NCBI GenBank assembly: GCA_965228415.1
Contig: OZ245814.1
Coordinates: 8,370,001 to 8,434,000 of the forward strand
Reading direction: 5' to 3'
Origin: Agaribacillus sp965228415
Lineage (GTDB): Bacteria; Bacteroidota; Bacteroidia; Cytophagales; Cyclobacteriaceae
Length of the DNA: 64,000 nt
This document shows, one piece after another, positions 26,729 to 35,291 of the stretch (its first letter is position 1; each line of letters opens with the position of its first letter). Position numbers and translations under genes: made by a program. A model generated the notes under the pieces. It did not search any database, was not told where the DNA came from, and saw only the letters and a list, made by a program, of their open reading frames with translations.

Positions 26729-27712
26729 TTAATATTTAGCTACCTGTATGTAAGGAGTAGCTCTGTTAACAGTTGCAAAGACGCGTGCGATCAATTTGTT
26801 TCTTACCGCATTTAAGACAGCCATTTTGTTTTTGCCCTGTTTAACTTTTCGTTCAAAATAAGCTTTAAGCTCTCGATCATGACGAATAGCATTGAGTGCT
26901 CCCATACTGAGCAAAGCCTTAGCTTTTTTGTTGGCCAGGTGGTTCACTTTGCTTTTACCCCTGATAGTTTTTCCTGATGAATATTCGAAGGGAGCAATCC
27001 CAGAATAGCAAGCAAATTGCCTGGCAGTTTTAAATGCATTAAACCCTCTTGTAGTGATGATCAGATAAATGGCAATTTGAGGTCCTATGCCTGGCACGGA
27101 TTGACATAACTCAAAGCAATCTTTTAGCTTGGGAGCAGCACTGATCAGATCAATCATTTGTTTATCAATGCTATCTATTTGCTTTTGAATTTTGTTGATA
27201 ACCTGCTCAGTGGATCTGTGAATGGGGCTGTATAAATCTTTGCTAATGAACTGGTTCATTTCTTTGACAGGCACAGCAACCACTTTTTTAGCCTTTACCA
27301 ACCGCTCCCTATGGCCAAAGAGCAACTTTAGTTTCATGATAAGCTTTTCAGGTAATATGGTCACTGATAGCTCATTTTGAAAAAGGAAGCCATATCTGGC
27401 TATGGTTCTTGCGTCTGCCTTGTCATTCTTTCCACGTTGGATGCCCATTGATTTTTTAATTTGCGCAGCGGCAATTAAAGTGTAAGCTATTTTATTCTCG
27501 GACAGAAAACTACAAACTGGAAAAGTATAAATACCAGTATGCTCCAAGCAAACCAGTACTTGTTGCTTTTCGCCCAATAATTCAAGGATTTGTTGAAAGC
27601 CCTGATCTGCATTTTTAACCCTGAAAAAGGTGGGTTGTGATTCTGAATAAAGACAAATGTCAAGGTGACTCTTAGACACATCAATGCCCATAACTTTTAA
27701 ATACTTTTTCAT
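26729..27712 (-). CDS. IS110 family transposase (DEDD recombinase)
   Basis: I start at the ATG at 27712 (MKKYLKVMGIDVSKSHLDI), giving 327 residues, the normal family length; the frame is open further upstream without family similarity. The RuvC-like N-terminal domain shows the DEDD residues: D in GIDVSK, E in CLEHTGIY, and two D in KNDKADARTIARYG. The C-terminal Tnp domain has SVPGIGPQIAIYLIITT, CYSGIAPFEYSSGKTIRG with the catalytic-Ser region, and LANKKAKALLSMGAL. No stop or frameshift is visible, so it is probably active. IS110 recombinases are guided by an RNA made from the element's own end. Confidence 0.93.
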   Translation of the reverse strand: MKKYLKVMGIDVSKSHLDICLYSESQPTFFRVKNADQGFQQILELLGEKQQVLVCLEHTGIYTFPVCSFLSENKIAYTLIAAAQIKKSMGIQRGKNDKADARTIARYGFLFQNELSVTILPEKLIMKLKLLFGHRERLVKAKKVVAVPVKEMNQFISKDLYSPIHRSTEQVINKIQKQIDSIDKQMIDLISAAPKLKDCFELCQSVPGIGPQIAIYLIITTRGFNAFKTARQFACYSGIAPFEYSSGKTIRGKSKVNHLANKKAKALLSMGALNAIRHDRELKAYFERKVKQGKNKMAVLNAVRNKLIARVFATVNRATPYIQVAKY

Positions 27713-27901
27713 AACTTTATATGATTTCATTAATGCCTTGTAATAGGTCTGAAAACCTAATATTCTATTTAATGCAAATCTATAAGACAGCAGAGGACTG
27801 ATGCGCCAGATAAGTCGTAATCTTAGCAGGTCACTATAGTTCACCTCTGCTGTTTTGATTCGTGAATAAATATAAATATTTCCAGGCAGGTAAATATAAA
27901 G

Positions 27902-28026
27902 GCAGGTCCTCCGGTCCTGTGCCATTCGTGAAAGATACCGATAGCGAAAAGGGAGCCGCTACTAATGTGCTGAAGCTATTGCTGGTACGCTTTGGGTATT
28001 AACCCACACAGGACCGGAGGACCTGC
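27902..28026. repeat. Perfect 20-bp inverted repeat upstream of the IS110 transposase
   Basis: The arms GCAGGTCCTCCGGTCCTGTG (27902) and its exact reverse complement (28007) enclose 85 bp. Upstream of the transposase is where IS110-group elements encode their guide (bridge) RNA, so the structure could be part of it or an end structure. A second, imperfect inverted pair (AGCGTGCGTTTGAGTGCAACG near 28040, and CGTTACACTTCGTTAAACGC near 28130) follows. Confidence 0.7.
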
Positions 28027-28181
28027 GCTAGTGTGTAGCGTGCGTTTGAGTGCAACGGAAACACATGTTCGTTATTCAATGAAACTTGTCAGGCTAAGAA
28101 GAGGATATTAGCCTTAAAACCCGCACGCGTTACACTTCGTTAAACGCGCGCTATCGAAGAGGTCGAGAAAGGAGTGATCAA

Positions 28182-28634
28182 TTACCTTTGCCTCCCAAAA
28201 TAAATAATAATCAAAGCACCAATAATCACCAGGTTTTTCATGATGTACTGGCCAATAATGCTAAATCCAAATGGAGGGTTGCTAAATGACAGGTCAGGAA
28301 AAATGAAGAGTGGCAGCAAGGTCCCTGCCATATGCAGGAACACTAAAAAGATAGCAAATTTGGACCTGGACCTGAAGAGGAGACAGATACCAATGACTAA
28401 TTCCATCGTGGCAAGTCCCCATAACAACCATTGTTGATCGATGGTGTGGAAGACAATAGCTGAAAGTGTATCACCGGCCAGCTGTTCAGCCGGGCTGAGC
28501 CCCGGAAAAAATTTTAAGGCACCAAACCATAGATAGATCAGTCCGATGGAGGATTCCAGATAGCGCATGCCGTATTTATGGGATAGGTAGTGGACCTTAT
28601 GATCAAAAGTGCTGGAAAGTTCTTTAATGCTCAT
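28182..28634 (-). CDS. DoxX/DUF417-like membrane protein
   Basis: The 150-residue protein has four hydrophobic segments (IGLIYLWFGALKFFPG, WLLWGLATMELVIGICLLF, FAIFLVFLHMAGTLLPLFIF, NLVIIGALIIIYF). The pattern SSIGLIYLWFGALKF is like DoxX/YkgB proteins. Such proteins are thought to take part in membrane redox or oxidative-stress functions. It starts 18 bp after the di-heme cytochrome gene and is thus its operon partner, which fits a redox role. Confidence 0.75.
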   Translation of the reverse strand: MSIKELSSTFDHKVHYLSHKYGMRYLESSIGLIYLWFGALKFFPGLSPAEQLAGDTLSAIVFHTIDQQWLLWGLATMELVIGICLLFRSRSKFAIFLVFLHMAGTLLPLFIFPDLSFSNPPFGFSIIGQYIMKNLVIIGALIIIYFGRQR

Positions 28635-28652
28635 GATAGGTGGGTTTTGGTT

Positions 28653-30149
28653 TTACAAGCACAGCAAATAAGCCTCCAATGCTTGTTTTTCTTTCTTGCT
28701 GAGTTTTGTTTCCAGGATGAGGTTAAAGAATTCTACAGCATCTGCCAGGGTTGGCAACCTGCCGTCATGCAGGTAGGGTGGCGAATCTTTGATTCCCCGC
28801 AATGGGAAGGTTTTTATCGGGCCTTCAGGTCTGCCTTTGTAAAACCGCTCTATCTGCAGGTCATGCATATAATCATCCACAAATGCAGGTCCGGAGTGGC
28901 ACTGACTGCACTGGCCTTTCCCGAAGAATATTTTTTCACCCAACAACTCCTGGTCACTGGCTTTGGAGGCAATCAGTTTTCCAAGCGGGTTTAATTTTGG
29001 AGCGGGGGGATAGTCCAGGATGGCGTTAAAATCTCCCATTCGGTTGGTTACCTCACGCTTTTGGGATCGTGGGCCAATGGCCTGTTGCATGCCGGGGTCA
29101 CCGTCAAAATATTCCTCTATCTCGGCAAAATGATCCATACTTCTCACCGATCGTTTGGAGGCCAGTTGCATGAGGTTGTAATTTCCTCTCATGGTCGGGG
29201 TCTCCACGCGCAATCGAGCCAGGTTGGGCCTGGAGTCAGGCGCCAGCTCAAAGGCGCCGTTGGTATGGCCATTGACGTGGCACGAGAAGCAGGATACACC
29301 GGCACTTGGCTCCACCGTCACCCGATGCGGCGTATGGTTGAACCAGGTGGTAGGAGTGGGTTTCAGGAGTTCTTTCAACCCTTCCATTTGTTCGGCAGTA
29401 ATAAGGCCATTGAATATTTCGTAGTAGTTGCTGAGGGTTACTTCTTTTCCTTTTGTAACATCGCCCAATTCCTTATGGGTGGTAAGGAACATCGGGGGTG
29501 GGAATTCCGGCAAATACGTGTCCGGAAAATCGTGATCCACATCTATACGCAGGTGTTCGGGATGGGTTTTATTCCAGTTATCGGGAAATACCATGTGAGC
29601 GATAGACTGCAGGGGATGGGCCAGGGGTTTGTATGGGAACAGGTCTTGCTGCTTGATTTCTTCAGGTGTCAGCTTCGCTAATTCCTCAAATGACGTCACA
29701 TTTTTCGGGAGCCTGGCTACAGGGCCGGCCATGATGGGCTTTCGGTTGCCGGACATAAATTCTCCGGACACAGTTTTACCACTAAAGTCATACCTGCTGT
29801 CCATATATTTGCGAACATCTGCCATCAATGTAGGCTTCTGTCGCTTATGGAAGGCCAGCCATTCATCGAATGTCATAGGCAACTCAGGTGAGCCAAAGGA
29901 ACTTTTACCACTGCCGGCATATTCCCATAGGTTAAATGGTTGTCTTTCCCCTTTTTTCAGATCGGGATAGGTTTTCAAACTGTCGACATAACTGCTTCCC
30001 AAACCATAATCACTTTCCTGATAATCGGGTACCGTGGCACCAGGACTTTGCAACATATGCAGTCCGTCATTGGCCAGTTGAAAGCCTACCGCACCGAAAA
30101 AAAGCAGCGAAACCAATACCAACCCTATTTTTTTATGCTTTGCATCCAT
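28653..30149 (-). CDS. Membrane-anchored di-heme c-type cytochrome, MauG/CCP-like
   Basis: The 498-residue protein begins with one hydrophobic anchor or signal (KIGLVLVSLLFFGAVGFQ). It has two heme c sites, CFSCH near residue 286 and CSQCH near 415. The C-terminal FPLRGIKDSPPYLHDGRLPTLADAVEFFN is typical of the MauG/cytochrome c peroxidase superfamily. It should be exported and matured in the periplasm as an electron-transfer or peroxidase enzyme. The long N-terminal region up to the first heme is not part of canonical CcpA. A DoxX-like gene follows. It is divergent from a LytTR regulator. Confidence 0.85.
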   Translation of the reverse strand: MDAKHKKIGLVLVSLLFFGAVGFQLANDGLHMLQSPGATVPDYQESDYGLGSSYVDSLKTYPDLKKGERQPFNLWEYAGSGKSSFGSPELPMTFDEWLAFHKRQKPTLMADVRKYMDSRYDFSGKTVSGEFMSGNRKPIMAGPVARLPKNVTSFEELAKLTPEEIKQQDLFPYKPLAHPLQSIAHMVFPDNWNKTHPEHLRIDVDHDFPDTYLPEFPPPMFLTTHKELGDVTKGKEVTLSNYYEIFNGLITAEQMEGLKELLKPTPTTWFNHTPHRVTVEPSAGVSCFSCHVNGHTNGAFELAPDSRPNLARLRVETPTMRGNYNLMQLASKRSVRSMDHFAEIEEYFDGDPGMQQAIGPRSQKREVTNRMGDFNAILDYPPAPKLNPLGKLIASKASDQELLGEKIFFGKGQCSQCHSGPAFVDDYMHDLQIERFYKGRPEGPIKTFPLRGIKDSPPYLHDGRLPTLADAVEFFNLILETKLSKKEKQALEAYLLCL

Positions 30150-30270
30150 GGTCTTTGATGATTACTGATAGCATTTATTGTAATTTTAAGCTTAAATTAA
30201 GGGGTTGATACCTGCCAGGTGGGAAGAAGTGATGAATGAGCGGTTTCGAATGATGAAACTTTAAAAGAAA

Positions 30271-30963
30271 ATGATAAAACTTAAACGTTGTCTGATTATT
30301 GACGATGATCCGTTGATTTGTGACTTGCTGGAACATTTTTGTTCAAAGGTGGAGACGATTGCAGAGGTGACGGTTTCCAATTCAGGTTTTGAGTCCGTGA
30401 ATCTCATGGGTCAATATCATTTTGACCTGGTATTACTGGATTATGATTTACCCGATATCACCGGCAAACAAATACTTCCATTAATAGACAAAGAGACCGC
30501 GGTGATTATGATAACGTCCAACAAGGACTTTGGCTATGAATCCTACAATTATGACCAGATCGTAGATTATTTAGTGAAACCCATTGAATTTGGCCGGTTT
30601 TTTAAAGGAATACAAAAGGCCTCCCAAAAAATAGCCAACAGATCTGATCACAAGGGGCAACTCTTTTTGAGAGAGGGGAATGCTTTTACAAAAGTGGCAC
30701 TCGATGAGACCTTATTTATCAAATCAGCTGGCAATTATCTTGAATTTGTCTTTGCCGATAGAAAAGTCATGACGATCATGACCATGAAAGAGGTAGAGCA
30801 GAAATTACCGGCAAACTTCCAAAGAATTCACCGTTCCTACATCGTCAATATTGACCAGATAGATGGCATTTCAAATGCAGAGGTTAAAATAAAAAACCAT
30901 GAGATCCCGATAAGTACGACATTTGAAAATGACCTGCTACGTAAAATCAATCTGCTGCGTTGA
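30271..30963 (+). CDS. LytTR family response regulator
   Basis: The 230-residue protein has a receiver domain (IDDDPLICDLL, phospho-acceptor D in LVLLDYDLPDITG, T/S in MITSN, K in VDYLVKPIEF). It is followed by a LytTR DNA-binding domain (LFLREGNAFTKVALDETLFIKSAGNY, FQRIHRSYIVNIDQI). Its gene converges with the hybrid histidine kinase gene and overlaps it by 17 bp at the 3' ends, so the two are linked but not in one operon. No separate LytS-type kinase is nearby, so the hybrid kinase is the probable partner. Confidence 0.93.
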   Translation: MIKLKRCLIIDDDPLICDLLEHFCSKVETIAEVTVSNSGFESVNLMGQYHFDLVLLDYDLPDITGKQILPLIDKETAVIMITSNKDFGYESYNYDQIVDYLVKPIEFGRFFKGIQKASQKIANRSDHKGQLFLREGNAFTKVALDETLFIKSAGNYLEFVFADRKVMTIMTMKEVEQKLPANFQRIHRSYIVNIDQIDGISNAEVKIKNHEIPISTTFENDLLRKINLLR

Positions 30964-33598
30964 TCCGGAGTTCATTTCTGAAATAGCATAACATAAATTT
31001 TACCTGGTTAAGCAATAGCTCCAGCGTGTCTGGTTGTAAGTCTTCAATCTTTTCAGGCAATGCCTCTTTAAGCCGGGTCAGCTGCATGGCGTTGATATGG
31101 GTAACAATCTTATGTCTGATGGCGTTCCATTCTTTTTGATCCCCGGATGTGGATACCTTATGGAACCGCAGCAGGTATTGATCAAACTCTTTGCCCAGAA
31201 TTTTCAGATAATTGATGATTTTTTCCCTTTTGTGATCATATTGTTGGTAGATAGATGTCAATTGAGGAACATCATATTCATTTCCGCCAATGACAGAAAT
31301 TATCTTATCCGCCAACCGGTTCAGGTCAATGGGTTTTTGGAAATAGTCGGCGTTCAGATCCTTGTGTTTTGATGGATCAAAGGCTGAAGTGACGATGATG
31401 GGGATATCGTATTGTGGCAGTTCCTGCTTTACATATTTAGTGATCAGCTCCGAATCCAACATCAAATCAGTGAGCAGCAGTTGAAAATGACCGTCATCCA
31501 AAAGTTGCAAAGCCTGCCGGAAGGAATTGGTCTGAACAACGGTGATACCTATTGGCTGCAATGTATTTTTGACCATCAGTTGAGAGGAGATATCATCTTC
31601 TATATGTAGAATGCTATAAGATGCGTGCAGTTTTGGGTACGAAAATGCGGCTTCTGAAACCGGGGAAGTATCCTGAGGAGCCGCTTCAACGGGAATGGAA
31701 AAATTAAAGATGGATCCCTTGCCTAATTCCGACGTTACACTTAAATCGCCGTCGAAAAGGTCAACCAATTTTTTAACAATGGATAGCCCCAGCCCGAACC
31801 CATCAATTCTTAAGGTATTTTCGTTCATAACCCTGAAAAAACGCTCTTTAATATTGAGCAGGTTTTGAGGATCAATACCGCGGCCGGTATCGCGTACATC
31901 TATGGTCAGTTGGCGTTTGTCTTTTTCATGCAGGCTGGCCTGAATATCAATTTGTCCGCTGGCGGTATATTTTATGGCATTGACCAGCAGATTAGTCACG
32001 ATCTGGTTGAACCTCAGCGGATCGATCAGGTAGTATTTTCCCTTTAATCCGCTGGAAACGGTCAGACTAAGTTGTAGTCCTTTTTTTATGGCGTCGAACC
32101 GGTAGCTTGAAACAATCGCCTGCAATTGTTCATCTACATTGGTTGCCACCCGATGGAGTGTAATCGCGCCTTCCATCAATTTTTGCTGATCAAGGATGTC
32201 GTGCATTAACCCGTTTAAATTGCCGGCGCTCCGTTGCAAAGAATCGATGATAGGTATCTGTGCGGATGATGGTTTGTTTTTGTGGAGAAGCCCTGTCAAC
32301 CCTAAAATAGCATTTAGCGGTGTACGGAGCTCGTGGCTCATGTTTTGTAAAAATTCATTCTTTTCGGCGACGGCCTTTTTCTCCCTTTTCAGCGATTCTT
32401 TTAGTTCAACCACGCGGGAATCGATCTCTTTGCGCATCGTTGAGAATGAACGGGCCAATAATCCGATCTCGTCTTTTCGTTTTTTGATCTTTGTCAGATG
32501 ATCACCGGGAACTTTGCCTTTTTCATAATCGCTGATGGCCAGGGTGATTTTTGATAATTTCCTGGAAAAGAAATTTGTATATGCGTAGACCAGCGCTAAG
32601 AGGAACAGGCAGACCATAATGACCATCAACAAGGAATCGCGGTTGACCTTGGCTACATTGGCCAGGACGGCTTCCTTGCTGGCTGTGGTGATGAGATATA
32701 AACTATGCAACCCATCGGAATAGGACATCTCCTCGAGGTGGTACAGGTGTGGTATATTTTGACGGTTTAAAAACACACCGTTCCTGCTTGTTTGCAATAA
32801 AAAGTCTTTTAAAATGATGTCATAATCGTTTGTCATCGCCTCGCTGGAACCAAGTTGTGTTCCAAAACGTTTTGTGCTGTCGCTGGCATATTTATATTCC
32901 CCCCGATCGTCTATGATCAGACTTTCTATCTCTTGCTTTCCGATCTGATTTACTTCTTCAAAAAAGGCTGAAACGTCAACATTTATCACCAGCAATGTTT
33001 TTAGTTGATCTTCCCGGTTGAATACCTTTCCAATGGCTCTGAGCGTTGGCGTGTGAGGCCTGCTGACTTTTCCAAACTCCTCATTCAGGCTAATTTCAGA
33101 GTAATAAAAGCTTTCATCATCCATGGCGATCGCCTCCATGTAGTACTTTTTCTCTCCCTTGTGTTGCAGCTTGTCAAAAGATACCTTTTTAATGTGGTCA
33201 TTAACCTTTTCATATTTAATGATCTCCTTGCCCCGGTCATTAACATCCAACAACCTGATTTGAAAATAATTTGGTTTTTCACTTAGAATAATAGGGAAGG
33301 ACTTTTCGAGGTTACCATAATTTTCAGTGGAGGGATTATTAATATAATCATCAATGGCCGGACTTTTTGAGATCATGGCGATGTCGTTGGCCACTTCATT
33401 CAGCATGGAATAAAATGATTTTTTGACAAGGCTTGATGCATGCAGCAACTGGTCCTGACTATAATCGGATATAACCTTGGACGCCTGCCGGTTAATGAGA
33501 TATCCCAAAAGAAACAGCGCCACGACAATGATGGTTGTAAACAGCAAGGCGGATTTAATAACAATCGAGTTCCAAAAACTCATTTTTTCATTGGACAT
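30947..33598 (-). CDS. Hybrid sensor histidine kinase with receiver and Hpt-like domains
   Basis: The 883-residue protein has TM1 (SALLFTTIIVVALFLLGYLI), a ~290-residue periplasmic Cache-like sensor region, and TM2 near 330-348. A HAMP-like segment and coiled coil, and a HisKA domain with the phospho-His in NMSHELRTPLNAI follow. An HATPase domain (NAIKYTASGQ, DTGRGID, GFGLGLSIVKKL) comes next, then a receiver (HIEDDISS, D in LLLTDLMLD, K in FQKPIDL). The C-terminal helical part holds IRHKIVTHINAMQL, which could be an Hpt-type domain. A full phosphorelay in one protein is thus plausible. Its 3' end overlaps the convergent LytTR gene. Confidence 0.9.
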   Translation of the reverse strand: MSNEKMSFWNSIVIKSALLFTTIIVVALFLLGYLINRQASKVISDYSQDQLLHASSLVKKSFYSMLNEVANDIAMISKSPAIDDYINNPSTENYGNLEKSFPIILSEKPNYFQIRLLDVNDRGKEIIKYEKVNDHIKKVSFDKLQHKGEKKYYMEAIAMDDESFYYSEISLNEEFGKVSRPHTPTLRAIGKVFNREDQLKTLLVINVDVSAFFEEVNQIGKQEIESLIIDDRGEYKYASDSTKRFGTQLGSSEAMTNDYDIILKDFLLQTSRNGVFLNRQNIPHLYHLEEMSYSDGLHSLYLITTASKEAVLANVAKVNRDSLLMVIMVCLFLLALVYAYTNFFSRKLSKITLAISDYEKGKVPGDHLTKIKKRKDEIGLLARSFSTMRKEIDSRVVELKESLKREKKAVAEKNEFLQNMSHELRTPLNAILGLTGLLHKNKPSSAQIPIIDSLQRSAGNLNGLMHDILDQQKLMEGAITLHRVATNVDEQLQAIVSSYRFDAIKKGLQLSLTVSSGLKGKYYLIDPLRFNQIVTNLLVNAIKYTASGQIDIQASLHEKDKRQLTIDVRDTGRGIDPQNLLNIKERFFRVMNENTLRIDGFGLGLSIVKKLVDLFDGDLSVTSELGKGSIFNFSIPVEAAPQDTSPVSEAAFSYPKLHASYSILHIEDDISSQLMVKNTLQPIGITVVQTNSFRQALQLLDDGHFQLLLTDLMLDSELITKYVKQELPQYDIPIIVTSAFDPSKHKDLNADYFQKPIDLNRLADKIISVIGGNEYDVPQLTSIYQQYDHKREKIINYLKILGKEFDQYLLRFHKVSTSGDQKEWNAIRHKIVTHINAMQLTRLKEALPEKIEDLQPDTLELLLNQVKFMLCYFRNELRINAAD

Positions 33599-33674
33599 AA
33601 ATATTTATTCTGGAAGCCATATTTAACACTATAAAAATAGGAAAAATCAATTATTAGAAAACCCCGGGCCGCCA

Positions 33675-33713
33675 GGCCTGCGTTGACCACGCATCGCCTG
33701 GTCAACACAGGCC
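33675..33713. terminator. Strong hairpin, probable terminator
   Basis: GGCCTGCGTTGACCA and TGGTCAACACAGGCC form a 15-bp stem with one mismatch and a 9-nt loop. Outer arms AACCCCGGG and CCGGGTTT add a second pairing layer. It lies 3' of the DUF2892 gene and 5' of the hybrid kinase gene on the minus strand, so it should end the former. Confidence 0.7.
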
Positions 33714-33731
33714 CATTAGATCCGACCGGGT

Positions 33732-33917
33732 TTAATCCTTTACCCCGAATTTACCCAGAATAGTATCCATCAAACACCATTTTGTCAAAGATGATTGCAA
33801 TAAATTGGCACCGACAAAGACGGTAAACCAGCACCAGTTTTGATTGACGTAAATGGCCAGTATTAAACTAATTAAAATAAAGCTTCCTGCTATTCCTCTC
33901 ACGATTCTGTTTTTCAT
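33732..33917 (-). CDS. DUF2892 (YgaP-like) small membrane protein
   Basis: The 61-residue protein has MKNRIVRGIAGSFILISLILAIY, a second hydrophobic stretch around CWFTVFVGANLLQSSLTKWC, and ends DTILGKFGVKD. This is the pattern of DUF2892 proteins (NxxRIxRxxxGxxLLL ... GxxLlq...fTgfCPl), here with SLTKWCLM as the C-terminal motif. Family members are inner-membrane and found alone or fused to rhodanese domains. Function unknown. Confidence 0.85.
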   Translation of the reverse strand: MKNRIVRGIAGSFILISLILAIYVNQNWCWFTVFVGANLLQSSLTKWCLMDTILGKFGVKD

Positions 33918-33977
33918 AATTTAAGTGGTTTAGGTATTAAATCAATTATTTATAACACACGCTGTTCCCCTCCCTCC

Positions 33978-35275
33978 GTCATTGCGATGAGCGAGTGCGC
34001 GAGCGAAGAAGCAATCCCCTGGCTTGCATCACCTCCCTCAGTTTACACCACCGTGCTTTGCCGGTTGCCTGCTTCGACTCCCAAGGAGTGTTGTGCCTAG
34101 GCCCGAATTAGTAGACCTTAGCCGAGGGATCGCTTCACAACCCACCCGCAGGGCCAGCTCGTTGTTCGTGATGACGCGTCATGTGGCGGAGTGGGTGATA
34201 TTCACCTTGTATAATTATTTACCCCACTCACCACACCCTCCTCCGTCATTGCGATGAGCGAGTGCGCGAGCGAAGAAGCAATCCCCTGGCTTGTATTGCC
34301 TTCCTCAGTTTACACCACCGTGCTTTGCCGGTTGCCTGCTTCGACTCCCAAGGAGTGTTGTGCCTAGGCCCGAATTAGTAGACCTTAGCCGAGGGATCGC
34401 TTCACAACCCACCCGCAGGGCCAGCTCGTTGTTCGCGATGACGCGTCATGTGGCGGAGTGGGTGATATTCACCTTGTATAATTATTTACCCCACTCACCA
34501 CACCCTCCTCCGTCATTGCGATGAGCGAGTGCGCGAGCGAAGAAGCAATCCCCTGGCTTGTATTGCCTTCCTCAGTTTACACCACCGTGCTTTGCCGGTT
34601 GCCTGCTTCGACTCCCAAGGAGTGTTGTACGCAGGCTCGGCTTAGCAGGCCATAGCCGAGGGATCGCTTCACAGCCTGCCCTCAGGGCCAGCCCGTTGTT
34701 CGCGATGACGCGTCATGTGGCGGAGTGGGTGATATTCACCTTGTATAATTATTTACCCCACTCACATCACCCTCCTCCGTCATTGCGATGAGCGAGTGCG
34801 CGAGCGAAGAAGCAATCTCCTGGCTTGCATCGCTTCCCTTAGTTTACACCACCGCGCTTTGCCGGTCGCCTGCCTCGACTCCCAAGGAGTGTTGTGCTTA
34901 GGCCCGATTTATTAGACCTTAGCCGAGGGATCGCTTCACAGCCTGCCCTCAGGGCCAGCCCGTTGTTCGCGATGACGCGTCATGTGGCGGAGTGGGTGAT
35001 ATTCACCTTGTATAATTATTTACCCCACTCACATCACCCTCCTCCGTCATTGCGATGAGCGAGTGCGCGAGCGAAGAAGCAATCCCCTGGCTTGCATCGC
35101 CTCCCTCAGTTTACACCGTTGTGCTTTGCCGGTTGCCTTCCTTGGCTCGCAAAGGAGTGTTGTGCGTAGGCCTGGTTTCATGGGCTTCAACCGAGGGATC
35201 GCTTCAAAACCTACCCACCGGGCCCACGCATTGTTCGCGATGACGCGGCATAGAAGGTGTGTTTATGTTGTCCAT
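33978..35275. repeat. Five tandem family B repeats with exact 267-bp period
   Basis: Units start at 33978, 34245, 34512, 34779 and 35046, each exactly 267 bp apart. Each has outer inverted arms CGTCATTGCGA and TCGCGATGACG and inner arms GAAGCAATCCCCTGG and CCGAGGGATCGCTTC. A middle part with GTTTACACC, GCTTTGCCGG and TCCCAAGGAGTGTTGTG follows, and a linker (ATGTGGCGGAGTGGGTGATA ... TATTTACCCCACTCA) joins units. The last copy is more divergent and lacks the linker. The GTCATTGCGA...GAAGCAATC motif recalls widespread bacterial REP-like repeats. Confidence 0.9.
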
Positions 35276-35291
35276 TATTATTAAATTCTTG

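Larger units (their letters stand above)
26729..28026 (-). mobile_element. IS110-family insertion sequence (ends approximate)
   Basis: The element is defined by a DEDD transposase. IS110 elements have no classical terminal inverted repeats and no long target duplication, so the ends cannot be fixed by eye. I set the left limit at the transposase stop and the right at the far arm of a perfect 20-bp inverted repeat (27902-27921 and 28007-28026). Sequence on either side, up to the DoxX-like gene at 28182, may belong to it. Confidence 0.65.

Noticed and set aside
28802..29681. Long plus-strand frames opposite the di-heme cytochrome gene
   Set aside because: They are antisense to a gene with clear heme motifs and show no domain; shadow frames of a GC-rich coding sequence.
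34024..34791. Three open 77-codon frames inside the 267-bp repeats
   Set aside because: They are the same stretch of a repeated non-coding element; the frame is open by chance, ends inside repeat linker and has no coding-like composition.
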